From: Halomonas sp.
GTDB lineage: Bacteria > Pseudomonadota > Gammaproteobacteria > Pseudomonadales > Halomonadaceae
Assembly: GCA_007116835.1 (NCBI GenBank)
Contig: SKHS01000216.1
Coordinates: 1-5,612, forward strand
Direction: 5' to 3'
DNA: 5,612 bases
Below, in pieces: positions 1 to 5,612 of the stretch. Numbering within the stretch: the first letter of the stretch is position 1; the number at the start of each line of letters is the position of its first letter. Made by a program: the position numbers and the translations under genes. Below the pieces are notes generated by a model. It searched no databases. It saw only the letters and a program-made list of their open reading frames with translations, and was not told where the DNA came from.

Positions 1-110
1 CCAATAACCGCCACGCCGCCTAAGACGAAGGCAAGTGGGTGGCCCATAAATAAGCCGATAAGCAGGCCGCCAAACATGACTAGCGCAAGTAGTTCAGGGC
101 TCAGATTCAT
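1..110 (-). CDS. dctM: TRAP transporter large permease DctM, N-terminal fragment
   Basis: Only the first 36 codons are in the window; the gene continues past the left edge. DctM is the large inner-membrane subunit that forms the ion-coupled translocation channel of a TRAP transporter. The visible residues start MNLSPELLALVMFGGLLIGL and go on to FMGHPLAFVLGG: a short polar N-terminus followed by a hydrophobic helix with a G-H-P-[LI]-A-F-like turn, which is typical of the start of DctM proteins. The start is set by an ATGA overlap with the dctQ stop codon (bases 107-110 on the minus strand) and by a GAGGAG ribosome site at 119-124, 8 nt upstream and inside the end of dctQ. Overlap and order indicate translational coupling with dctQ. 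The identity rests on this short stretch plus its position directly after dctQ. Nothing can be said about the rest of the protein. Confidence 0.88.
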   Translation of the reverse strand, partial: MNLSPELLALVMFGGLLIGLFMGHPLAFVLGGVAVI

Positions 111-610
111 GCTGATTTCTCCTCGCGCAGTTGAATGATCGCCCGCAGCACAATGGCGACTGCCTGTAGCAGGATGAGAGCAGCAGCCACCACAATAACG
201 CCCTTAACGGGGTATACCGGAATCGATACCATGCCGTAGGTTGTTTCACCACGGCTAAAAGAGCGATCAAAGAAGCGCCAGCCGTAAGTCAGCAGCATCC
301 AAATAAAGGGAACAAAGAAAATGAGATAACCTAATATCTCAAGCAGCGCTTGGCGCTTGCGCGATAAAAGGCGCTTAATCACGTCTACTTCAACATGGGC
401 ATGATGACGAAGCCCATAAGCCGCCATCAGCATAAAGTGAGCACCAAACAGCATTTTGGTGACGTCAAACGCCCAGTCGCTAGGGCGACCAAAGAAAAAG
501 CGCGACGCAATGTCATAAAGAACAATCAGGGTAATGATGGCAATTAGCGGTGCGATAATACGACCAAACAACTCGTTAATTGCATCGATCGTCTTGGCAA
601 TCGCATTCAT
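107..610 (-). CDS. dctQ: TRAP transporter small permease subunit DctQ
   Basis: This 167-residue protein has the usual length of a DctQ, the four-helix inner-membrane subunit that pairs with DctM and helps dock the loaded binding protein. Hydrophobic segments lie at about 17-36, 52-66, 88-109 and 136-157. Family-typical features are the W-x-x-[DE] region after helix 1 (RPSDWAFDVTK, 42-52), the H-x-x-V-D motif before helix 3 (HVEVDVI, 72-78), and the loop ending in SIPVYPVKG before helix 4 (129-137). By style it resembles the small subunits of the 'mannitol/chloroaromatic' TRAP group; that assignment is from memory. The ATG at 610 is preceded by GGAG (618-621) with a 7-nt spacer. The gene follows dctP after 62 bp containing a strong hairpin, and overlaps dctM by 4 bp. 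The transported substrate cannot be read from this subunit. Confidence 0.93.
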   Translation of the reverse strand: MNAIAKTIDAINELFGRIIAPLIAIITLIVLYDIASRFFFGRPSDWAFDVTKMLFGAHFMLMAAYGLRHHAHVEVDVIKRLLSRKRQALLEILGYLIFFVPFIWMLLTYGWRFFDRSFSRGETTYGMVSIPVYPVKGVIVVAAALILLQAVAIVLRAIIQLREEKSA

Positions 611-637
611 GGAAGGTCTCCGCGGTCAGCACATAAA

Positions 638-660
638 CCGCCCCAGCGTCGCTGGGGCGG
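638..660 (-). promoter_or_regulatory. GC-rich hairpin between dctP and dctQ (attenuator or mRNA-stabilising stem)
   Basis: Bases 638-647 and 651-660 are perfect inverted repeats (10 bp, nine of them G-C) around a 3-nt loop. The stem lies 12 nt past the dctP stop codon. On the transcribed minus strand it is followed by TTTATGTG, only three Ts in a row, so it is at best a leaky intrinsic terminator. The complete dctQ ribosome site lies beyond it. In transporter operons such a stem after the binding-protein gene commonly blocks 3' exonucleases or ends part of the transcripts, giving more binding protein than permease. That role is inferred here; the repeat is directly visible. Confidence 0.75.
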
Positions 661-672
661 CACTCAAGCGCC

Positions 673-1776
673 TTATAGGCAGGCTTCGATTTCTTCCAAG
701 GAGGGCAGGTTATCCATGGTACGGCTCATGTTGAATGGCACGGTGACGTCACGCCAAACCGCGTACTCCTGGAGGTAGGTAATCATGGAGTGGTAAACCT
801 TGGCGTGATCCGGGTGCTCACAGGCACCGCGTACAATCACGTCATTGGTGATTTCCTGAATACGTGCCAGGTCTTCTTCCGAGAACTGGTTGATGGTCAC
901 GCCGGCATCAATAAACTGCTGGGTAGCGTCGGTGGATTCACGCTCTGACCAAGAAAGCGACCACGCCATGGTGGCTTCGGCAGCGATTTTGAGCTTTTCT
1001 TGAGTCTCTTCGGAAAGTGCATCCCAAGCATCTTTATTAATCATGACACCAAAGACACTTGCTGACTGGTGCCAGCCGGGGGTAGCCCAGTAGTCGGCAA
1101 CTTCAGCAAAGCCCGCTTTATAATCAACGCCGGGGGTCGAAAACTCACCCGCATCAATCACGCCACGCTCAATGGCTTGATACACTTCGCCACCGGCTAG
1201 CGTCACCTGTGAGCCGCCTAGCTGCTCAAGTACACGGCCTTGGTCTCGGCCAGAAAGGCGCAGGCGCTTACCTTCTAAGTCGGCGAGGCTTTCGATGGGC
1301 GTGCGGCCCATAAAGCCAGATTCATTATTGGTAATACCGTAGGGCAGGTACATCATGTTGTACTGACCATAGATCTCTTCGTAGAGCTCGCGGCCGCCCC
1401 ACTGCTGGATCCAGTTCAAATAATCCACGCCGTTAAACAGACTGGTGGTGGTCGCTAGCGGGGAAAACGCCGGATTCAAGCCTGCCCAGTAGCCTGGCCA
1501 ATCGCCAGCCGCTTCGATGCTGCCCGTTTCCGTGGCGTCAAAGACTTCGGTGCCGGGCATCAGTGTGCCACCCGCGCGGAAATTGATTTGCAGTTCGTCT
1601 CCGGCCAGCTTGTTAACCAGGTCAGCCCAGTGCTGGTCGATTTTAATGAGATCAAGGTTATCTGGCCAAGTAGTGGTCATTGTCCACTGCTCTTGTGCCT
1701 GTGCGGTAGATGTTAATGCGGCAAATGCGACACCAGCGGCGAGGCTGGAGAGGGTAAATTTAGTGATCTTTTTCAT
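673..1776 (-). CDS. dctP: TRAP transporter substrate-binding protein DctP
   Basis: This is a 367-residue secreted solute receptor for the TRAP transporter encoded downstream. A Sec signal peptide is clear: MKKITKF, a hydrophobic core at 8-22, and a probable AQA cleavage site after residue 27, so the mature protein begins QEQW. Family landmarks are GKRLRLSG (169-176, holding the arginine, probably R173, that usually pairs with the substrate carboxylate), GGEVYQAIERGVIDAGEF (195-212) and YWATPGWHQ (229-237). These resemble TakP/lactate-type receptors for alpha-keto or hydroxy acids, so an organic-acid ligand is likely but unproven. The only cysteines, C319 and C366, could form a disulfide. An in-frame ATG at 1821 would add 15 polar residues ahead of the signal peptide. 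The start at 1776 is preferred because it gives a normal signal peptide and has AGGAAA 6 nt upstream. It is the first gene of dctP-dctQ-dctM. Confidence 0.93.
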   Translation of the reverse strand: MKKITKFTLSSLAAGVAFAALTSTAQAQEQWTMTTTWPDNLDLIKIDQHWADLVNKLAGDELQINFRAGGTLMPGTEVFDATETGSIEAAGDWPGYWAGLNPAFSPLATTTSLFNGVDYLNWIQQWGGRELYEEIYGQYNMMYLPYGITNNESGFMGRTPIESLADLEGKRLRLSGRDQGRVLEQLGGSQVTLAGGEVYQAIERGVIDAGEFSTPGVDYKAGFAEVADYWATPGWHQSASVFGVMINKDAWDALSEETQEKLKIAAEATMAWSLSWSERESTDATQQFIDAGVTINQFSEEDLARIQEITNDVIVRGACEHPDHAKVYHSMITYLQEYAVWRDVTVPFNMSRTMDNLPSLEEIEACL

Positions 1777-1782
1777 TGTTTG

Positions 1783-1788
1783 TTTCCT
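1783..1788 (-). promoter_or_regulatory. Ribosome-binding site that decides the dctP start
   Basis: On the minus strand AGGAAA lies 6 nt before the ATG at 1776, in the context CAGGAAACAAACAATG. The competing in-frame ATG at 1821 has only a weak CAGGT immediately before it and would put a polar stretch (NTNNANHQNIRKQT) in front of the signal peptide. Confidence 0.7.
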
Positions 1789-1837
1789 GATATTTTGGTG
1801 GTTGGCGTTGTTCGTATTCATTACCTGAAAGCAGGAA

Positions 1838-1843
1838 AATATA
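1838..1843 (-). promoter_or_regulatory. Possible -10 box for the dctPQM operon
   Basis: TATATT on the minus strand matches the sigma-70 -10 consensus at five of six positions. It would start transcription near 1830, giving a leader of about 55 nt before the dctP ATG at 1776. No good -35 box lies 16-18 bp upstream: CGTAAA at 1861-1866 is the best-spaced hexamer and matches TTGACA poorly. The promoter would therefore be weak, or dependent on an activator. Confidence 0.35.
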
Positions 1844-1850
1844 GCGTGGC

Positions 1851-1879
1851 AGTGTTTACGTTTACGTAAAGCAAACGCT
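1851..1879. promoter_or_regulatory. Imperfect dyad with TTTACGTAAA core, candidate operator upstream of dctP
   Basis: Bases 1861-1870 (TTTACGTAAA) form a perfect palindrome. It is flanked by inverted arms 1851-1859 and 1871-1879 that match at 7 of 9 positions, though the arms are centred half a base off the core. The hexamer TTTACG also occurs twice in tandem (1855-1860 and 1861-1866). An AT-flanked central CG is a common shape for LacI-family operators, but other families are possible. The site covers the -35 area of the proposed dctP promoter, so it is well placed to control the TRAP operon. The regulator is not in the window. Confidence 0.4.
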
Positions 1880-1952
1880 AACCACGCTGCTTCGCTAAGC
1901 TAGCACACTCCACCCGCTGCAGCGCAATATCAGCAAGTTAAGTAAGCTAACG

Positions 1953-1981
1953 TTAAAGTCAGGCTGGTTGCTAACTATTAA
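1953..1981 (+). promoter_or_regulatory. Weak candidate promoter for tmcA
   Basis: TTAAAG (1953-1958) and TATTAA (1976-1981) are separated by 17 bp on the plus strand and lie beside an AT-rich stretch. Each hexamer matches consensus at only three to four positions. If used, the tmcA leader would be about 120 nt long. It is listed as the best-spaced pair seen, not as a firm call. Confidence 0.22.
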
Positions 1982-2110
1982 ATTAATAAAAAACAAGTGG
2001 TTGTAGTCATTATAGGGAGCCTGTTGGCGACCTGGTCGAGCTTAAAAGCGTTGAAAAAGGTAATGCCGTTAAACCAAAGTTGTAAGCGAAAGCTGTTTTA
2101 AGGAGTCGCT

Positions 2111-4276
2111 ATGCCTGCGTCCTATTATGCTGACACACCCCTAGCAGCCAGTGCGTTGTGCGCAAAACAAACGGCGGCTTTGATAAACTATGCTGTTCGT
2201 CTGAAGCGTCGTCGCTGGCGGACGTTGGTGTGGCTTGATGGGCCACCAGAACAAGCACGCCAGCAGGCATGCGGGCTGTGGCAGACGGCCAAGTGGCAGG
2301 CACCGCTGTGGGTGGGCGATGCGTCTGAATCACCCGTTTCCCCCTGCTTGTCAGCTCGCAAGGCGCGAACCCGCCTTGGTGCGGAACATCAATTGGTGGT
2401 CGTCGATGCGGCTGGTCGCCAAGGGTTAGACCCGGATGCCCTGGGAGCTCTAGCAGGCACCGTGTGTGCAGGTGGGCTACTGGTGGTTATTACGCCCAGT
2501 CACTGGGGCGCCCAGCCAGACCCTGACTATGCCCGTTTTGCTGATTACCCTTGGCCCTGGGAGTCATTAAGTACTCACTACCTTGCCCGCTTGGCGCGCC
2601 AGTTAAGGGAAGCGAACACGATTGTTCGTTGGTCAGTAGGCGGGGAACTCTTGTTGCCTAAACTACCCTTCCGCCACTTAACCGAGGCGCCCTGGCAAGA
2701 TAGCGACTGTTTAACAGCCGACCAAGCCCAGGCTGTGACGGCATTAGTGGGGCTAAAGCGCCGCCGTCCGCTGGTTATCACCGCTGACCGAGGGCGTGGC
2801 AAAAGCGCTGCGCTGGGCATTGCCTGCGTGCGGCTGCTGCATAAACGTGTTGCCAAGGTGGTGGTGACAGCACCTCGCATGAGTGCGGTAGAAAGCTTAT
2901 TTTCCAGAGTGATGTCACTGTGCCCTGAAGGACGTCGTTTAAGCCCTGGGCGTTTTGAGCATCCTAACGGTAGTCACCTGTGCTTTTTGCCACCGGATGC
3001 CCTGACCGAGCAAGTACGTCAGGCAGCGCTAGGCGGAAGTGGCAGTTACTTATTAGTGGACGAAGCAGCGGCAATTCCAGCCGCGTTGTTAGCGGAGTGG
3101 CTAAGTGCATTTCCACGCATTGCGTTTGCCACGACGGTGCATGGCTATGAAGGCTCTGGACGCGGTTTTGCGCTGCGCTTTCGCGAGGTGCTTAATCGTC
3201 AAGCGCCTCAATGGCGGGAACTTAGCCTGACCACGCCAATTCGTTGGTCGGCAGGTGATCCGCTGGAAGCGATTATTCAGTCGCTGCTGCTGCTGAATGC
3301 GTCGTTGCCAACGCCTCAAGGGCATCGCCAGTGCCAGGCTGTCGCCAGCGCGCTGACCCAGGCGCAGCTGGCTCAACAAGAAGGGCTACTTGAAAAAATA
3401 TTTGGCCTGCTGGTGCAGTCTCACTACCGGACCGCGCCGAGTGACTTACGTCAGTTGTTAGATGGCCCCGGAACCGCACTGCGAATGATCGCTTGCGCAA
3501 CAGAGCCTCAGGCCGTGCTAGTCACTCGGGAAGAGGGTGGGTTTGATGCTCAGCTTGCTGAGCAAGTGGCTCGCGGGGAGCGTCGCCCTCAAGGGCATCT
3601 GCTTGCCCAGTCGCTAGCGGCCCATAGCGGTAGCCGTGAAGCGCTAACGGCACGCTGGCGTCGGGTGGCCCGCATTGCCACCCACCCAGAGCGTCGGCGT
3701 GAAGGGTTGGCGCGACAGCTGCTCAGCGATGATATGACAGATGCCGCCGAGCAAGGACTGGCGCTTTATGGGGCGACGTTTGGTGCTGAGGTATCGCTGC
3801 TACGGTTTTGGCTGGCGTTGGGGTTTGTGCCAGTGCGCCTGGGGGTTACCAGAGAAACGGCGACCGGCGAGTATGCAGTGATGGTGGCCAGAGCGCTAAA
3901 CGATCAAGGGGCAACCATTCTAGCGGCGTTGCAACGTGAGTTTGCATCGTCACTGCCTAGCCTGCTGGCCTTTGAGCTGGCGACACTGCCAGCACAGGTG
4001 GTGGCGTTACTGCTGGCATCGCTGCCCCGAGCGCCGCTGAGTAATACTGAACAGCAAGCCGTTCAGGATGTCGCGTTTGCCTATCGCGACCCTGCGCTTG
4101 CTCGTTCGGCGCTGCAGGCCCTAGTGCGCGAGGCTAGCCACCGGCCGCTGGATCGAGAAAGTTGCTTAGCACACCAGCAGTTAGCGGCCTGGGCGTTTCA
4201 AAATCAGCCGTTTGCTAAGGCGCATAGCGAGGCGATGCGGCGGCTGCGCATCGCGACGCAACAGCTGGTTGAGTAA
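2111..4276 (+). CDS. tmcA: tRNA(Met) cytidine acetyltransferase TmcA
   Basis: TmcA uses acetyl-CoA and ATP (or GTP) hydrolysis to make N4-acetylcytidine at wobble position 34 of elongator tRNA-Met, which helps it read AUG and avoid AUA. Domain order in this cytoplasmic 721-residue protein is as expected. A TmcA N-terminal domain (about 15-185) is followed by a RecD-like helicase/ATPase module, with P-loop ADRGRGKS (225-232), Walker B LLVDEAAAIP (314-323) and GYEGSGRGF (345-353). HYRTAPSDLRQLLDGPG follows at 438-454. The GNAT domain has the acetyl-CoA loop RVARIATHPERRREGLA (518-534) and a conserved segment at 553-572, ahead of a helical, probably tRNA-binding C-terminus. It is about 50 residues longer than the E. 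coli protein (671 in memory); part of the excess lies at about 262-290, between P-loop and Walker B. The start is firm: TAAGGAG ends 5 nt before the ATG. pepD follows after 63 bp. Confidence 0.95.
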   Translation: MPASYYADTPLAASALCAKQTAALINYAVRLKRRRWRTLVWLDGPPEQARQQACGLWQTAKWQAPLWVGDASESPVSPCLSARKARTRLGAEHQLVVVDAAGRQGLDPDALGALAGTVCAGGLLVVITPSHWGAQPDPDYARFADYPWPWESLSTHYLARLARQLREANTIVRWSVGGELLLPKLPFRHLTEAPWQDSDCLTADQAQAVTALVGLKRRRPLVITADRGRGKSAALGIACVRLLHKRVAKVVVTAPRMSAVESLFSRVMSLCPEGRRLSPGRFEHPNGSHLCFLPPDALTEQVRQAALGGSGSYLLVDEAAAIPAALLAEWLSAFPRIAFATTVHGYEGSGRGFALRFREVLNRQAPQWRELSLTTPIRWSAGDPLEAIIQSLLLLNASLPTPQGHRQCQAVASALTQAQLAQQEGLLEKIFGLLVQSHYRTAPSDLRQLLDGPGTALRMIACATEPQAVLVTREEGGFDAQLAEQVARGERRPQGHLLAQSLAAHSGSREALTARWRRVARIATHPERRREGLARQLLSDDMTDAAEQGLALYGATFGAEVSLLRFWLALGFVPVRLGVTRETATGEYAVMVARALNDQGATILAALQREFASSLPSLLAFELATLPAQVVALLLASLPRAPLSNTEQQAVQDVAFAYRDPALARSALQALVREASHRPLDRESCLAHQQLAAWAFQNQPFAKAHSEAMRRLRIATQQLVE

Positions 4277-4339
4277 CGTGCTTTCCCCCAGTGCCCCAGA
4301 GCGGTAAAGTAAGCCGGTTATCGATAATGAAGAGTTTAC

Positions 4340-5612
4340 ATGAACGCACATTTAGAAGCGCTCGCGCCACGTTTAGTGTGGCAGCATTTCCGCACACTCT
4401 GTAACACACCGCGACCCTCTGGCCATGAAGCTGCGCTGGTGGAAATCTTGGAAACCTGGGCCGATGCCCAAGGGTTTTCCCATGATCGTGATGCGTTTGG
4501 TAACTTGCGGATTCGCAAACCCGCCACCGCTGGGTATGAAAATGCTCCAGGCATCGTGCTGCAAGGGCACCTGGATATGGTAGCCCAAGCTAACGCAGGA
4601 CATGACCACGACTTCACCCGCGATCCGATCCACACCTATGTAAAAGAGGGGTGGTTGCATGCCGACGGAACCACGCTAGGGGCTGACAATGGGTTAGGCG
4701 TTGCCGCGATGCTAGCAGTGTTGGAAGACGCTGACCTGACCCACGGTCCGTTGGAAGCCCTGTTCACTCTTGAGGAAGAGACCTCGATGGGAGGCGCGCT
4801 CAACCTTGCAGAAAACTGGCTGGAAGGCTCTTTACTGCTTAACCTGGACAGTGAGGATCGTGGCCAAGTGTATATTGGCTGTGCCGGTGGTGCTGATGTG
4901 GTGGTGGATGCTCAGCTCCCCAGTGCGGCTCTGCAAGAAGATGAGCAGGTATTGTCGCTTGCGCTGACCGGTTTGAAAGGCGGCCACTCGGGCATGGATA
5001 TTGATAAGCCCCTGGGCAACGCCAACCGTCTGCTAGTGCGCGTGTTGTGGGCGCTGGAAGCCTTCGATGCGCGACTCGTTAGCTATCAAGGGGGCACGCT
5101 GCGTAACGCCATTCCCCGTGAAGCATTTGCTCACATCGCACTGCCTGCCGAAGACGTTGGTGCCGCTATTGCCATGGTTGAGGCGCTTGTGGACACGCTA
5201 AAAACCGAGTTGGGGAGCGGTGATAGTGGACTAACGTTGACCGCTGAGCGCGTCAGTGCCACGGAGGTTGAGCCACTCACGCGCGATACCAGTGCGATGC
5301 TGTTGGCGGCGCTGCATGCGGCCCCCTGTGGGGTTGAGCGCATGAGCGCGGATGTGCCTGGAGTTGTTGAAACGTCGAATAACTTGGGCGTACTGAGCTT
5401 GGAAAAAGGGCGTTTCCACCTTTGTGCGCTGGTGCGTTCACTGCATAACAGCGCTACTGATGCAATGGCCAGCCGTTTTCAGGCGCTGTTTGGGTTGATG
5501 GGCGCCAGAGTGAAAGTAGAAAATGGCTACCCAGGCTGGGCGCCTAACCCGGAAAGCCCGTTGCTAGCGACCTTTAATGCCCGTCATGCAGCACTGATGG
5601 GGCGTGAGCCAG
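4340..5612 (+). CDS. pepD: Xaa-His dipeptidase PepD (aminoacyl-histidine dipeptidase), C-terminus cut by the window edge
   Basis: This is a cytoplasmic two-zinc peptidase of family M20C that splits Xaa-His and other dipeptides such as carnosine. The window holds 424 codons without a stop; E. coli PepD has 485 residues, so roughly 60 are missing. Visible active-site parts are GHLDM (76-80; zinc ligand H77 with D79), GADNG (114-118; bridging D116), the acidic pair E146-E147 in LEEETSM (general base and zinc ligand) and NLDSED (168-173; zinc ligand D170). The lid/dimer domain shows LKGGHSGMD (212-220, H216), GGTLRNAIPRE (251-261) and GVVETSNNLG (341-350); YPGW (397-400) marks the return to the catalytic domain. 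The last zinc-binding histidine lies beyond the edge. The ATG at 4340 has GAAGAG 5 nt upstream, and the N-terminus aligns with E. coli PepD without extension. No terminator separates it from tmcA, so co-transcription is possible. Confidence 0.95.
   Translation, partial: MNAHLEALAPRLVWQHFRTLCNTPRPSGHEAALVEILETWADAQGFSHDRDAFGNLRIRKPATAGYENAPGIVLQGHLDMVAQANAGHDHDFTRDPIHTYVKEGWLHADGTTLGADNGLGVAAMLAVLEDADLTHGPLEALFTLEEETSMGGALNLAENWLEGSLLLNLDSEDRGQVYIGCAGGADVVVDAQLPSAALQEDEQVLSLALTGLKGGHSGMDIDKPLGNANRLLVRVLWALEAFDARLVSYQGGTLRNAIPREAFAHIALPAEDVGAAIAMVEALVDTLKTELGSGDSGLTLTAERVSATEVEPLTRDTSAMLLAALHAAPCGVERMSADVPGVVETSNNLGVLSLEKGRFHLCALVRSLHNSATDAMASRFQALFGLMGARVKVENGYPGWAPNPESPLLATFNARHAALMGREP

Larger units (their letters stand above)
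1777..2110. other. Divergent intergenic region between dctP and tmcA
   Basis: This 334-bp gap lies between two genes read in opposite directions and should hold both promoters. On the dctP side it contains the AGGAAA ribosome site, a possible -10 box (1838-1843) and a dyad around TTTACGTAAA. The middle contains a perfect 10-bp palindrome CGCTGCAGCG at 1915-1924 and three copies of GCTAAC (1877-1882, 1946-1951, 1970-1975). An AT-rich run at about 1976-1995 precedes the tmcA leader. I see no convincing small coding region, tRNA, riboswitch or intrinsic terminator. No regulator gene for the TRAP operon is present in the window. Confidence 0.6.

Noticed and set aside
1777..1821. Longer dctP start at the ATG ending at 1821, adding 15 residues
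   Set aside because: The added residues are polar and would precede a textbook signal peptide; the ATG at 1776 has a good ribosome site at normal spacing.
1517..1828. 103-codon open frame on the plus strand antisense to the start of dctP
   Set aside because: It lies almost wholly inside dctP on the other strand, shows no recognisable motif, and its frame is explained by the codon pattern of dctP.
1915..1924. Perfect palindrome CGCTGCAGCG in the intergenic region
   Set aside because: It is only 10 bp, lacks a loop or flanking arms and is not placed at a recognisable promoter element; chance is a fair explanation.
1877..1975. Three copies of GCTAAC in the intergenic region
   Set aside because: A 6-bp word with irregular spacing (69 and 24 bp) is too weak to call a repeat array or iteron.
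2069..2105. Possible small fold in the tmcA leader (AAAC/GTTT arms and AGC-GAAA-GCT mini-stem) near the ribosome site
   Set aside because: Stems are only 3-4 bp, expected by chance, and do not resemble a known riboswitch or thermosensor.
4323..4328. GATAAT as a -10 box for pepD
   Set aside because: There is no -35 match at proper distance, and transcription would start only a few bases before the ATG and remove most of the ribosome site.
4336..4660. Two overlapping minus-strand open frames (95 and 99 codons) antisense to pepD
   Set aside because: pepD is clearly the real gene here, with conserved zinc-site motifs through the same bases; the antisense frames have no family features.
4770..4967. 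65-codon plus-strand open frame inside pepD in another frame
   Set aside because: It is a shadow of pepD with no independent ribosome site or recognisable protein.

Overview
The window looks like ordinary chromosomal DNA from a gammaproteobacterium. GC is moderately high (mid-to-high 50s percent by eye). The gene content and the style of the proteins (a TRAP solute transporter beside a long TmcA and an M20C dipeptidase) would fit the Halomonas/Halomonadaceae group. That placement comes from recalled protein similarity, not from a search.

Left part (1-1776, minus strand): the promoter-proximal part of a TRAP transporter operon in the order dctP-dctQ-dctM. dctP encodes the secreted solute-binding protein and dctQ the small membrane subunit. 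Only the first 36 codons of dctM, the large membrane subunit, lie inside the window. dctQ and dctM overlap by an ATGA. A perfect 10-bp GC-rich hairpin sits between dctP and dctQ and probably lets the cell make more binding protein than membrane subunits.

Middle (1777-2110): a 334-bp gap between divergent genes. On the dctP side it holds a possible -10 box and an imperfect dyad around a TTTACGTAAA core (candidate operator). An AT-rich stretch and only weak promoter-like boxes lie on the tmcA side. No small gene or RNA was recognised there.

Right part (2111-5612, plus strand): tmcA, the ATP-dependent acetyltransferase that makes N4-acetylcytidine at the wobble base of elongator tRNA-Met, followed after 63 bp by pepD (Xaa-His dipeptidase, peptidase family M20C), which runs off the right edge after 424 codons. 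No terminator separates the two, so they may share a transcript; their functions (tRNA modification and peptide turnover) are not obviously linked.

No mobile element, CRISPR array, tRNA/rRNA, phage gene or defence system was seen. I found no convincing new biological system. The points worth a second look are regulatory (hairpin, operator) and small protein-level details.
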